From NCBI GenBank assembly GCA_006384855.1, contig VCJN01001040.1, positions 1 through 64,000 of the forward strand: a stretch of 64,000 nt of DNA, read 5' to 3'. This stretch comes from Tetraselmis striata (lineage: Eukaryota; Chlorophyta; Chlorodendrophyceae; Chlorodendrales; Chlorodendraceae). Positions 11,569 to 23,790 of the stretch are shown piece after piece (within the stretch, counting starts at the first letter, position 1; the number at the start of each line of letters is the position of its first letter). Made by a program: the position numbers and the translations under genes. The notes below the pieces were generated by a model that did not search any database, was not told where the DNA came from, and worked only from the letters and a program-made list of their open reading frames with translations.

Positions 11569-14500
11569 ATGCGCCACCTCCTGGCCTCGGGGGATTCCAG
11601 GGGGCGGGTGGTAGTATGGGACTACGACAGAGCTCGCCAAATATTACAGTCTGAAAAACGCGACGACCACAGCCAGCCTAAGTCTGAGAATCTTCACTTC
11701 TGGCTGGAGGAGCTTCACTTCGGACCAGTGGTGGCACTTGCATGGAGTATCGATGGCAGCCTTCTTGCGAGTGCCGACTGCAAGGAGGTGATTGTATGGA
11801 ATTTGCAGGCCGCAAGCCGGGACCCTATCTATCGCTTTGAAAAGAGCGGTTGTGTGTGTCTCGCGTTTCGACCAACGGGCGCCAGCAGCGAGCTGGCTTG
11901 TGGCAGCATCACAGGCGAAGCGTGGATTGTGGGATGCCTGGACCGTAAGAAGAGGGACTACGATGCCCGTCAGTCTGCCCGAGATAACCAGGTTTGTCAC
12001 TGCCGCGCACGAGGTAGTATCTAAATATTATTCACTTAATCTGATACAGCCGTCCGAGGGCAGCACCCATCCGGTATCGCCACCCGTCGTCGCTACAATG
12101 GTTCAGCACCCAGGGCCCACGCCCACAGTGTGCAAATACGCCTAAGGACGAGTAGGGCCCGTAATGATCATGCTTTATACTAGGCGACGCGGATGTCAAG
12201 CGATCCCGATACGCCTGCGATGCGCGTGCCGGCCGCCACGAAGAACGTATTCAGGAGCATTTATTTAATTAAACCAGATAGCTCGCAGAAGAACGCACTG
12301 CTGTCCCAGTCGACCAGAGTGGAAGCACAAAGATCAACAATCCGCGATCCAACCAGCTAAACAGTGAAGTAAACACTCCGAGGGTAGATAGTGGGCTAGT
12401 GGGGGGTAGGGTTAACGCTGGGGGACGGTGAGCAGGTGGTGAAGCACTGAGGCTATCTGGCTAGGTATGTGCTCAGCACCGCCTCGCCGCAGCGCCCTCC
12501 TGCGCACCGATCCCTAGATGGCGCGTCACCGACCCATGCAGGCATAAAAAGCGCACCACCAGCCCTGCGAGCGCCTCATCGGGATTGCGGAGCTATTTTG
12601 GGTCCACAATTATCACTATGAACGCGGTTTGACGGCCCTCACCCGGTCCGGTTAGGCCTCGATCGTCAGCGTGATGAGTGCGCTCTTGAAACAGTTAAGG
12701 CACCCCTAGCAACCCTATGCACCCCCTGCATTTCGTACCAGCCCGACTCCAGGTACTCGGTGCTTTTTTATTTGTACTATTTCGAAGTCTTAAAGCCTCA
12801 GAAATAACAGCACAACAACCGGACCAAACAAATTATGCATCAAATAGCCTTCCTGGGGCAGCCCACGGCGAACCCTAGGCCGGCGCCTAGCATGACCGCT
12901 CCACCTCCACTGGCGTCATCGGCCGACCACCCCGCCCGGCACCTCCCAGGCCTTCGTCCGCGGACGGTGCGCGCCCCGGCGGCCAGTCCCGTCCAAAGCC
13001 GTCCAGGCTAGGAAATGTACAGCACCCGGTAAAAGTAAAGTTCGCCCCGGGACATCGGCCGAAGCCGCCCCAGCACTTGACCTCTCTCGCCAACTGCAGT
13101 CGTAGGTCTGGCATACATACAGGTAGCCCGTAGGCCATTATGGCCTCATTCGAACCCCGAAGGGCTAACGAATGCATCAACCGGGCAAACCCAGGACACG
13201 CCGGGACGATATTGCCAAAATACATCGACTAGGTTTCGATCCCGGAACCTCTCGCATACGAGACGACCGCCGCTCAACCGAGCGGACAAGGGATGTAACC
13301 AGTACCTACCGGTACCCGGCATTACTCGTGAAGCCATATGTTAGACGGCGAGCAGGATTACTCCTAAAGCGTAAATTATTTTATATGGCGAGCAGCTGAA
13401 TTAAGCGCCTCCTCGTATCCTCGCTAGTAATCAGGTCGCGGGGCGGGCACGAAATATGTAGCGACTACATAGAAATGATTAGCGACTAGAGTAGGCATAT
13501 AGCACATATCGGAACGGCGGCAACAATTTCAAGCATACCTGTATGTGCAATGGAGTCTGTATGTCGCAATGGTGCAGAGAAGATTGCTCATAGCCAAGAA
13601 GGTTGCGGGATCGAATCGCAATATGACATATGCACCATTCGTTGGTTATTTTGAAAGTAGAAGCGAACCACATCAAACCACACCAGCAGAGGATATTAGC
13701 TATTGCTGATTGTTGAACTAAATGACACGTCAAACAACATAAAACACGCGTAATCGGCATCAAACATGTCATAATACTAATGGCTGTAATGCTGCTCCGA
13801 GATAATTCTTATTGGCAGAATATCAAATGCTTTATCACTGCACAGTCCTTGATTGTACCTGGTCGCTACATGGTCACGCCCTCTTTTTGGCACGGGCATG
13901 TACATTGCTCTACTTATGTTATTTAACGATGTTTGGTTTGATGTGGAGTAACAATGCTGTAGTATAAGATCAGACCAGGGTCAGACGAAGATTTGACGGT
14001 TGCGGTCCCGTGAAATCCGGATAAATATTACAGAGCTTCAGCGCGGAATACCTGCGCGCGCCTTTTATTTGCCCTTCCCATCCTACGAGTTCTCGTAGCC
14101 ACGTCACAGCGGCCAAGCATGCATACCAGTGTCGGTTATACGTGTGCTCGTGCCCATGTATGATCAAGTACACTACTCTGTACACTTATCGCCCGGGCTG
14201 CCACGGCTGCTTGCTCTGCGACCCTGCCTGCTCACCACCGCAGTGTTGGGTTGGTTGGCGTCAGCGTGGCGGCATGGCTGACTCGCGCAGTGGCATGTCT
14301 CCGGGGCAGGAGATCCGCAAGGCGGAGCAGTCTGTGCCGGTAGCGGCAAACCTGGCAGCACAAGACTCGGAGGGGGGAACCGCGACGACAAAGGTGCAGA
14401 TACCGGCAGATGTTCCCGGCCGAGCTGTGGCTTGGATCGGTTCTTGATTGGGGAGGAGGGCATGACGCTTTAGGGGGAAACGAAGGCTGTTTGCTAGAGG

Positions 14501-17085
14501 GGGGGGGGGGGGGGGCTGGCGGGGGTGACATGCCATCGTGCGGGGCCAAACTCAAGCATTTGAAGGGAAGGGGGGGGGGGGGGGGGGGTCTCGCAGTTGG
14601 GTGGTGACACGTAGGGCGCCGGTATAGGAGGATGGCGTCCGTACCTTGACTTGCTTGGCTTGGTCCTCGTCGCCGCTGCTCATGGCCTGCTGCTGCTCAG
14701 TACACGCCGGTTGTGCAGTCAGTTGTTGCTGCTCTGTCACCTGCTGCACCACCGCGGCTTTGCTTGCCTGGAGCTGCTGCACACACAGGCTTGCCGGGAC
14801 ATGAGGCTGCAGATACATAGAGGTCGTGTACGGCTGGTAGTCGGCAATAAACTCTGATACCAAATACTATTTTGCCACCAGATTGCGAGGGATGATCCCT
14901 CATCCGAAGGAGGCGCTGGCAAACCGCCTCATCACGGGCGGGCGAGCGGCCAACACAGCGACAAGCCGCCGGAGGATGATGATCCTACCTTCATTTCCTT
15001 GACCGCCAATTGCGACGCAGAGGCCAGCGACAACTCTGATGCCACTGCCTACCCTTACCGCACAACACGGGCGATCGCTGGACTAGCATGGTCACCCTGC
15101 GGGCGGTTCTTGGCGACAGCCTCTAAAAATGGATGGGTTTCCCTGTACAAGCTGGAGCACGTGGCACACACCTGGCGCCCCAAGAGAGCGTCGCTAGAGT
15201 GGCGCAGCAAGGATGGTCATCCGGATCGCGTCATCTTCAGCATAGTGTGGCCTCAGCGAGCCGATGGACCAATTTCCAGTGACCTCTCTGGCTTTGGAAC
15301 CGCCTGGACCATCAGCGGCACTCCTTTAGCGACTCGACCAGTCACGGAGCCCGAGGACGGCCGCTCAGGTTCTTCATGGCAGAGGCCAGTGATCATGTAT
15401 CCAGACTTTGGCATCGAGGTCGCATTTTCCAAGCCGTGCACAACGAAAGACAGGCCGGTCTTCTGTGGGTTCGGTTGGAAAGTAGGCAAGGGTTCTGTGG
15501 AAACTCTTGACCGCCAAACTTCTGATAACAGAGGGACATCAACCGCACACAAGAACGCAGATGTCATCCCTCTGTCGGACTATGCCACAGAGGCTGTGGT
15601 ACGGAAGATGAAGTATGGTTCCGGACATAGCACTACTGAGGATCCCGTTGGAAAGCACTCACTCTCTGTCTTGGCATCCTCGCAAAGCCAGCCAAACACT
15701 GTAGAGCAGGCGAAGCACAACCCAAAGACCATGCGCAATGGTGCTGAGCTTGACTGCGGTGTGGTTGTCAGCGCACACGCGGTCAGTGTCCATCCAAACG
15801 GCAAGGCTGTGGCCTTTGCAGGCCTGCACAACAAAGACGTTGTAGTGATGAACAGCACAGCGCTTGGCAGGACAAACAAGTTCCTGCGCCTAACACCTCC
15901 AGCAGCCCCAAAAGGAATGCCTACCGGGGATCGCATGAATATCAGCAACGACGTTGGCAAGTACATTGTCCTGTCAGTAGCGTGGTGTCCATCATTCTCT
16001 GAGCAGACTCCGTTGACAGCCCGACTCACTGGATCGCAGTCCCTGACAGAAAAAGACTTGAAGGCGATGCTGGCGCAGTCTCCCACTCTGGCACACATAT
16101 GCAATACCGATGGCCAGCTTCCACTCCACCTGCTTTTTGACAACGAACAATTTAAAATACTGAGTACGCCTCAGGAGAGCGGTAAACGCAGCCAAGCCGG
16201 CATGGAGCAGGAGAATGTAGTGCCCGACAGGCCTGCGGAGCAGCTTGAACACGCAGCAAACTTGTTTCTGCCGACGAAAAAGTTTCCAGACGTGTTGTGC
16301 AGGGCTGATGCCCAGGGCAGGCTTCCCCTGCATGTGGCGCTCACGCGACGTGAGCTCTCCGAGTCCTTGCTGGAACGCCTCTTGAGCGGCAACCCGCGCG
16401 CAGTGTGGGAGAAAACCCGCGCTGGGCTGCTGCCCCTGCACGTGATTCTATTGTGCCCCGACATTATCAACAACCCAAGGAGTGTGGAGCTGGTCCGGCT
16501 GCTGCTCCGCGGCCATGGGCGTGCAACGGCAATGGAAAAAGTGCCTGCGATCATGACAGACCCAGAAGGCCGAAGGTATGTATGCTGTTGGCTGTACTTT
16601 TTATTATAATATTATAATTTCTCACCACATATGTATAAAATATAGCGACTAGCTGCTGTATGCCATTTGCGGTGTCTTGGTACCGATGCTCGGCAGCTGC
16701 GCCGGCGCCGCGCGCCTATTTACTACTCGCTACAGCACGTGATATCAACGACAATTACATGAGCTAGCTGCAGAAGGCGATATCAGAAATTCACCAGAAA
16801 AGGACAATCGGAAGGTTCCTCAACGACAATCGTACGCGAGGACAGTACCGCGATATACCGGCTGTACTCATTATTATATAATATGGAAACCAGTGTATAT
16901 ATGGGAAGCTGCAGGATAGCCTTTCCATATATATAAGTATATATATATGGAAAGCTGCAGGATCCCGCACAGCAACCATTCCAGGGTGCAGTAATGCTAT
17001 GTGGCGCTGCCTTAGGGATTTATTCAGCTGCGTACGCAACTGGGAGGCGGTGATGCCCCCTGCCCACCTGCAGCTCTATGTAAGG

Positions 17086-17122
<37 letters not shown>

Positions 17123-17464
17123 CTCTCGATACTATATAGTATATACTGTATACTATATAGTATAAGTAATATAATGGCTTTGCCATCAGGAACAACCGTA
17201 TGCTGATTGTTGTTTACAGAGATCGAAAATCAGCCCGCCGTATAGCCCAATTATCTTGTTTCTGAAATGAAGGGTCCGCAAAGCATCGCTACTTTGTCAT
17301 GTCCGCGCCGATGCTGCTACTGCACGCATATCATATATACGAATAGCAGCAATTTACTCATAGTACATGCTATACCACTCGTACCAGTGCCTGGACCCAG
17401 TGCTGATCGGCGGGGTAGTCATCGCTGAGCGCCCGCTCATGTTTCTAACCCTATCATTGAAGCG

Positions 17465-17520
<56 letters not shown>

Positions 17521-20500
17521 ATGTACATTTACATATATGTATAAACAGATACATAAATATATACATACATATATACATATCAAATTTCATGCATACATGG
17601 CGGAAGCGTACGTTGTAGTTTGCACGTGCATGATGCACGGCCATCGGCATAGATGTGTCGGATACTTTGGCAGCCTCACAAGCTCTTGACATCCCTGTGT
17701 GTACGCCTGCATGTTGCATCAGCGTACCGAATCCTCATGCAGCGGCAAAGTGGGCCGCCAGGGTTGCCGTGGAGAACAGGGCCGCCGGTGGAGTCGTTCG
17801 ACAGCTGATAGAGCTTAACCCAGAGGCTGCCAGCGAGGAGATTCCTCCTGGCAGCGGTTTCCTTCTTCTGGACATCGCACTGCGACATTACCCACTGTGT
17901 GATGAGACTGTGGAAGTGCTTCTGGCGGCAGGCCCCCCGCAGTCCATGTTCAAGGCTGTCAGGGTTCCGGAGGCAGCTCGCGCGGTGGGCAGGGTCGTCG
18001 CAGCAAAGCCCATGCTTGCATGGACCATGCAGAGGCGTAGGGGGAGGCTGATTCGCGCTATTGATGACGCCGCGCTGGACTGCCGGCTTGAGATGCAGGC
18101 CGGGCTGTACTTCCTGCGCAGGTGAGGCCACGCAGCCATCCGGCGTGTTGCTTCCCATCGCAACTTCACGTTGGACATAATCTTATGTGTGCAAAGCTCT
18201 CACAAGTGTTTTTATCATTCTGCTCCTGCATTATTACGAATCGCATCATTGCTGTTTTACATTCTCAAAATATGCGCTTGTCAATGCATTTGAACGCATC
18301 CATAGTTTCACATTCTGCTCGTGTCACATTGCGCAAAGAGACGCAACGCACGGCCCGGCAGTTCACAGCTACGCTGTTTACAATTTCGCCTTCAGAGGGC
18401 TGCATGCTACAGACTACGGCCGACCCTGTACGGCGACATGCAGCCGGGCCGTGAGGCAGCTGGCCTGGTTTGCCTGGGAATAAAGTTGCATCAATTTCAA
18501 TCCCAATATTTTGTGCACGACAAGTAATGTTCTTTGTTGGATGTTGACTCTGTTGCGCGATGTTAGGTATGACATCGACCCGGGGCCCCCGGCGCACGTG
18601 TCGGACACCTGCGTGGTCCTATTTGCGACGGACCACGGCGACGAGAAGATCGCCAGAGGACGCTTCAAGGGCAAACGGGTGGCTCTCAAGCTACTGCACA
18701 GCCGTGAGCAGTTTGAGAACGAGCTGGCGCAGAGGAAGCTCCTCAATCCTGATGGCCCAGGGAGTGGCACCTCCCGTGTCGTCCGCTTCATAGCCGACTA
18801 TGGCGGAGGGCTGACCGACGGTCTCTCTGTGGGCAAAGCCCTCAATGAGTCGTTTACGCGAAAGCTGGAGGAGATGAGGGCTGACGAAGTGGCGGAGCTG
18901 CATGGCATCTACGAACCCGGTTTGGAGGAGGTCCATCTTGTCGGTGATGGCATTCCCCAACCTGAGGGCGCTTCCTCCGGTAAGCCGCATGTGGGGCAGC
19001 GTCCTCCACCATTGCATGGCTTGCTTTCGCGGACCCTGCTGATGGTGCACAAACTGTCCCTGCAGAGGCACCTCCGCCGGACATCGAAGGGGCGGAGGGC
19101 GGAGAAGAGCAGCTGGCTGATGCCAAGGCAGGTCCCTGCCTCAAACTCCACCTCTCGTCGTGAATGCACGCAACAATGCGCCTTGAGATGTCTTCCCTAA
19201 GTAGGGATCAGTGGAGAACGCTGACGTACCTCATGCTTGCAGAGCACAATCGCAGAGGTGTCGGCGCAAGAAGACAGCAAGGACTCCCATGCAGCAGTGG
19301 CAGAGGAGTCGCCCCCAGTCGAGACCCCACATAGGAGCGCAAAGCTGGCGGCGGAGTATGCCAGTTGGCTGTCGTACAAGGAGGCTACCCCGCGATCGGT
19401 GTTTTGCTTGGTCATGGAGCAGGGCGACCGCAGCCTGGCGGCAGCCATCATGCACGAGCGATTCGCCGGCAACCTGGAGGAGCTCTCCCTGATCAAGCAC
19501 ATTGCGAGCCAGGTGGCTTTGGCCCTGCAGGACATGCACGCCCGCCGCGTCGCGCACTGCGACATCAAGCCCCTCAACATCGTGAGGTTCGATCAGGACT
19601 GGCGCCTGATTGACCTGGACGTCTCGTGCGGGCTTGGTGACAAATTTGGCTCCAAGTTGCCCAGCAGCGGGTACTGCCCTCCAGAGGTGGCAGCACTGAT
19701 GCTAACCGCGGCGCCCAGCCACAGCGCCGGCGGTGCTCGCGGTAGCAACACCGCTCACGGCGGCGGATCCGAGCCCGCGAAGCACGACGTCGCAGCGCTT
19801 GGCGGCGATTACGAAGCTGACAGCAATGGCGCCGATGGCGGGGATCACGGTGATGCAGCTCGCCCCGGCAAGGGGGGCAGCCCTCTCAGCGCCTACAAAG
19901 CGACGAAGGCGTTCGACATGTGGGGCTTCGGATGCACCCTGTTCCACCTGCTCACCTCCGAGACCTTGTGGCACACGGACCAGTCTGATAACATCAAGCG
20001 GCCGGACTTGAAAGTGGTGGCCGGCCTGACGGTGCACCGCGAGCCGCTGGACGAGCGCCTGCAGCTGGTTAGGCAGCGGCTGGCGGGGAATCCGAATCAG
20101 GCGGAGCTCGCGCTGGATCTGCTGCGCAAGCTGCTGCAACCGGACGAGAAGGAGCGGCTGGGGTGGAAGGACAACGACAGCATGCCGCTGACCCAGCGCC
20201 TCGGGCTGCGCAACTTCGCCGAGGTCCTCGACCACCCATTCATGCCAGCGGGCGGTGAGTGCGCACCCCCCCCCCCCCCCCACCACCACCCGGCTTGTGA
20301 GCGGCCGCGATTGCAATTGCACCTGTGTCGCTGCGCGAGCCGGCAATGCCCGGATTGCTGCCTCCAGGGGTACCTCATCCATCACCCAGTCATATCGGCC
20401 CTTTTGCTGCGGGGATACACATTGACACACACGCCGCCCATCCAGCAACTGCAGCATGGGATGGTTTAATGTGCCAGGAAGGTGTACAAGTCATCCTACC

Positions 20501-22219
20501 GTAACCACAATTTGGGTTTGTGGTACACAGTAATATCAATTTGCACCCCCCCCCCCCCCCCCACCCCCGTTGACAAGAGAAAAGCTACATTCATCTCAAA
20601 ATATGTTGGAATAAACCACGAATACCGCATGGATCTTCGGACCCGTTGGCGCAAAACAACATATTGACTCGACCCGCAAACCCGATCAAATGTTTCGCGA
20701 GTTGTTTTTGATGGATTGACTTGGCTATCGACCCAATGCACCCCCCCCTCTCTCCTTCGCGCGGGTGGTTGCAATGTGCTACGTCAAACCAGGGGCGCAA
20801 CTCGGTGCGGGGAAGGAGGGGGAGCTTGCCCAGGAGATCCGCAAATTTAAGACGAGCATCGAGCGGAGGCTTGACGGGATGCACAGCCACCTAAAATCCA
20901 TGGGCAGCACGCTGGAGCAGCTCTGCGCGGAGGCATCCCTCCAGAGCACGATGCTGACGGAGCTCCTATTGCACAACATGGACATTCCCACGCTGGTGGT
21001 GATCGTGCCCCTGCCTGAAGGTACACGAGCCAAGGGAGACAGCTTGCTGGGCTCCGTGAAAAAGTGGATGGCCAAGCCGCTGGATGCGCTTCTGAACAAG
21101 GATGCGCGGCTGTTCTTCGTGAGCGAGGACAGCAAGCGGCTGGCGGACACCAACGGCGGTGCGGGGTTTGAGGTGAGACTCACCCGAGAGTGGGTCAAGA
21201 AGGCGGCGCCCTACCTCCGCATTGGCATGACTGTCCTCAGGCTGGCGGCCCAAGCGGCGCGCCTCGCGACAGGCGTGCCCGTGCCGGTGCTGCTCACAGA
21301 GGGCATGGAGGAGTGGCTGAGTTGCCTGCAGCAGGAGATGGAGATTAATATTGGCAATAATGCGGAGGGCATCAACGCGGTGGTCGAGAAGGCGGTGGGC
21401 CGCGGCAAGGAGGTGATCAAGACCATGAGCATGGCTGACGAGGGAACCCAGAGCCTGCCGACTTCCCCGTCGTTGGTGGAGCTGCCGGCGGCGGAACTGC
21501 AGCAGGTACAGAAGGAGATGCAAGAGCTCAGCAGGCGTGTCCTGGACGACCTGCTTGTGGGCAAGTACGGCGAGACGTGGGTGAAGCGCTCCGGGCTCCG
21601 CAAGGCGGTGAAGGACGGCAGGCCGGTGTGGTGCCGGCCGGATGAGCCCACAACCGGCGCGGAGCAGTCTGACGCCGACAGCAAGCCCCCACAATCACCC
21701 GCCCCAGGCGCTTCGGCTGGCGCGCTGCCGGACCCGGCTGGGCAACCGCTGCACATCGAGCAACTGATGGAAGCGTTTGGGGCGCTCCAAACCAAGGTTG
21801 AGGCGGCTCTCGCCAACGTGCACCCGGCACAGGGCGCAAGTGAGCCAGCAGCGAAGCGCTGGGAGGATGGCGTGACGTCCAGGCTGAATCGTGGGTCATC
21901 TGGTGGGCTCCTTGCGCGCCGGGCCTCCCACAGCGCAGGGACGCAGGACAGCCGCGTGGCGCTCACCAGGCCTCCCCCTGCTGCCGATGCCGCCCACCCG
22001 CTCCTGGACGCCGCCCCCAGGACACCCTACCAAGGCCTTCCAAAACACTCTGTCGGGGCCGACGGCAAGCTTCCGCCACTTGCCCCCCAGCAGCCTCGCC
22101 CGCAGACAGCCGGCCCCAGCCACCGGTCGGCGCTGCCCCCTCCGGAGCGCCAGCGGGGTTTCCTGCGCTCCGCGTCATTCACTGGCTCTGCTACCGAGAA
22201 CCCCCCGCTGCCAGATTGA
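11569..22219 (+). CDS. large WD40 / ankyrin-like / protein kinase multidomain protein
   Basis: Spliced gene. Proposed exons: 11569-11991, about 14966-16575, 17723-18121, 18567-18979, 19066-19127, 19243-20254, 20793-22219. Phases agree at every junction and give about 1781 residues. The first two exons carry WD40 repeats (LLASGDSRGRVVVWDYD, GSLLASADCKEVIVWNL, GRFLATASKNGWVSLYKL). The end of exon 2 and exon 3 carry ankyrin-like repeats (DGQLPLHLLF, QGRLPLHVAL, RAGLLPLHVI). Exons 4-6 form a protein kinase with VALK, HCDIKPLN in place of HRD, DLD in place of DFG, CPPEV in place of APE, and FDMWGFGC; a long insert splits its N-lobe. The last exon has a helical stretch, a conserved-looking block (IPTLVVIVPLP to WVKKAAPYLRIG) and a Pro-rich tail. 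Probably a cytosolic signalling scaffold; targets unknown. The N terminus and the second acceptor are the least certain parts. Confidence 0.75.
13029..13300 (-). repeat. tRNA-derived SINE, copy 1
   Basis: Matches 53192-53460 over about 260 bases. Read on minus, it starts with a tRNA-like head: CCGCTCGGTTGAGCGG as D-arm, an anticodon-like hairpin, and GGGATCGAAACC as a B box fitting GWTCRANNC. A unique body follows, and the tail ends in ACTTTACTTTTAC. This is the usual build of a Pol III SINE. It sits in the first intron of the WD40-kinase gene, antisense to it. Confidence 0.7.
17088..17128. repeat. CT microsatellite
   Basis: About 20 CT dinucleotides in the second intron of the WD40-kinase gene. 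Confidence 0.95.
17467..17519. repeat. GT microsatellite
   Basis: About 26 uninterrupted GT units in the same intron, about 200 bases before the next exon's acceptor. Confidence 0.95.
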
Positions 22220-23790
22220 CCAAACACAGGCCAACGCAGGCGCAGCAACGAGCTGCCTAGGCTCTTGGAGGCGCATGTGAGCGCGGGAATGGCGGCTGCC
22301 GATCTGGCAGGCGCAGTGTTGGCATACATGGCCTTAAAGCAGCGGTGGACGCCACGTAACCAATGCTGCTATATACGCATCGGAACATAGCAGCCATGGG
22401 GGTCATCAGGTCCCGTTTTGTTCTCGCCCCCTTGGACAGGACTGCCCGATTAGACACTTCCCCCACACTTGGACAGGCCCCACTTAGACAATTCAGCTCC
22501 TGATATAGCGTCGCCGAGTGGCTTGGGTGTGTTTTCCGCATCATTCAGCAGTCACTGCCAGGAGAGTCATGCACACTGCCAACACCGCATTTGTGGATAT
22601 GCACCCATACATTTGCCGCACTCGCGATATGCGGCGGCCTCTCGGTGGAGATGGACTGATATCCCGAGGGGCAGGTACAGCAAGGAAGGTGCAGCAGTGT
22701 CTATCGGCTGGGATGGCATGCTGCCGATGCTGTGTACAACTTGTCATGGGCGGCTACAAAAGCGGGGGTGACTGTCGACATCGCGCAATGGTGCGGAGTC
22801 ACCCATGTCGGTGATGAGGGGCACGACAATTGACGCGAGACTCAGATGCACACCGGAAGCTAGCTAGGAATTGATACCACGCATTTGTCGTGTCACACCA
22901 CGCCCCGCCGCCCACCATGTCAGCGGGAGGGGGCAATTGCGCTTTGTCCGTAGCGCAACTCCAGCTCCAATTACGTTGATTGAGGTAATTATATATTATT
23001 CTGATTATTACTATGATTGTTACATTAATATGATAACAATTCTTATCATTGGTAATTATTATGATTGTTATTGGTAATGAAATGTGAATTGTCCGCGCTT
23101 TGATTTATAGGCGAGGCCTTCAGCGGTAGGTTCTTAGTGAAAACTACCACCACCGGAGTCACTTCTATCTATACACTATATACATATATACCTATGCTTG
23201 TATGTACAAATATACATTCTCTAGTTGGATAAGTATCCGGGCTGGTGATCATCACTGGGACAATGCATCCATACCGAATCCGCCCCTAAGGCTCACAAGT
23301 GCTGTTTTATATCATCTCGGAGATTGTAAGTTCCAGCCTTATGATATTATGAGGGGGGGGGGGGGGGGGGGGGTAATCATATAGAGATACCGCGAATCGT
23401 TCTAGGAGCAGGATGCATGCGTGGGCGTATGTGCTGCTGAGATTGCTTCTGTGATGCTTGGCCGTCCTTGATGGGTAAGTCCGGCAGTTCGTCTCTATGA
23501 AATTAAGTGCCATTTGCAACAGAGCTTGACACTGGGACACCGACTTTTAAGTTACATTATAATAATAAAGTTCCAAATCATATAAGCGAGCCGAAAGCTG
23601 CACTGTCAATGGAACTCGCTGTCGATAACTGCGCTCTATTATATCCTGAAGATCCAAGCTCATACAGCTATTAGATTGCTATTGTCACATCGCGTGGTCC
23701 CTACGCCCGGGACTCGCTCGGAACCCATACAAACACAGGGCATCTAATTCGTATATTGGTCGCTACGACGTACTCTCGGCCCTTGAACCG
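22220..23790. other. intergenic, between convergent kinase genes
   Basis: Holds the 3' flanks of the two convergent kinase genes, an AT-rich island (22980-23090) and a run of 21 G at 23353-23373. TTACA at 23552-23556 reads TGTAA on minus and could be the poly(A) signal of the minus kinase. Short open frames here look spurious. Confidence 0.5.

Noticed and set aside
14552..14863. Gln-rich minus frame in the first intron of the WD40-kinase gene
   Set aside because: Possibly a small exon, but it has no partner exon, no motif and ends in a G-run frame.
17354..17719. Open frames through the GT repeat
   Set aside because: Val-Cys or Thr-His repeats from a microsatellite in an intron.
19702..20457. 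251-codon minus frame opposite the kinase exon
   Set aside because: Antisense shadow of the kinase catalytic exon.
20966..21966. Long minus frames opposite the last WD40-kinase exon
   Set aside because: Antisense shadows caused by high GC at third codon positions.
22469..22771. 100-codon plus frame after the WD40-kinase gene
   Set aside because: No similarity or motif, and a competing frame overlaps; probably 3' flank.
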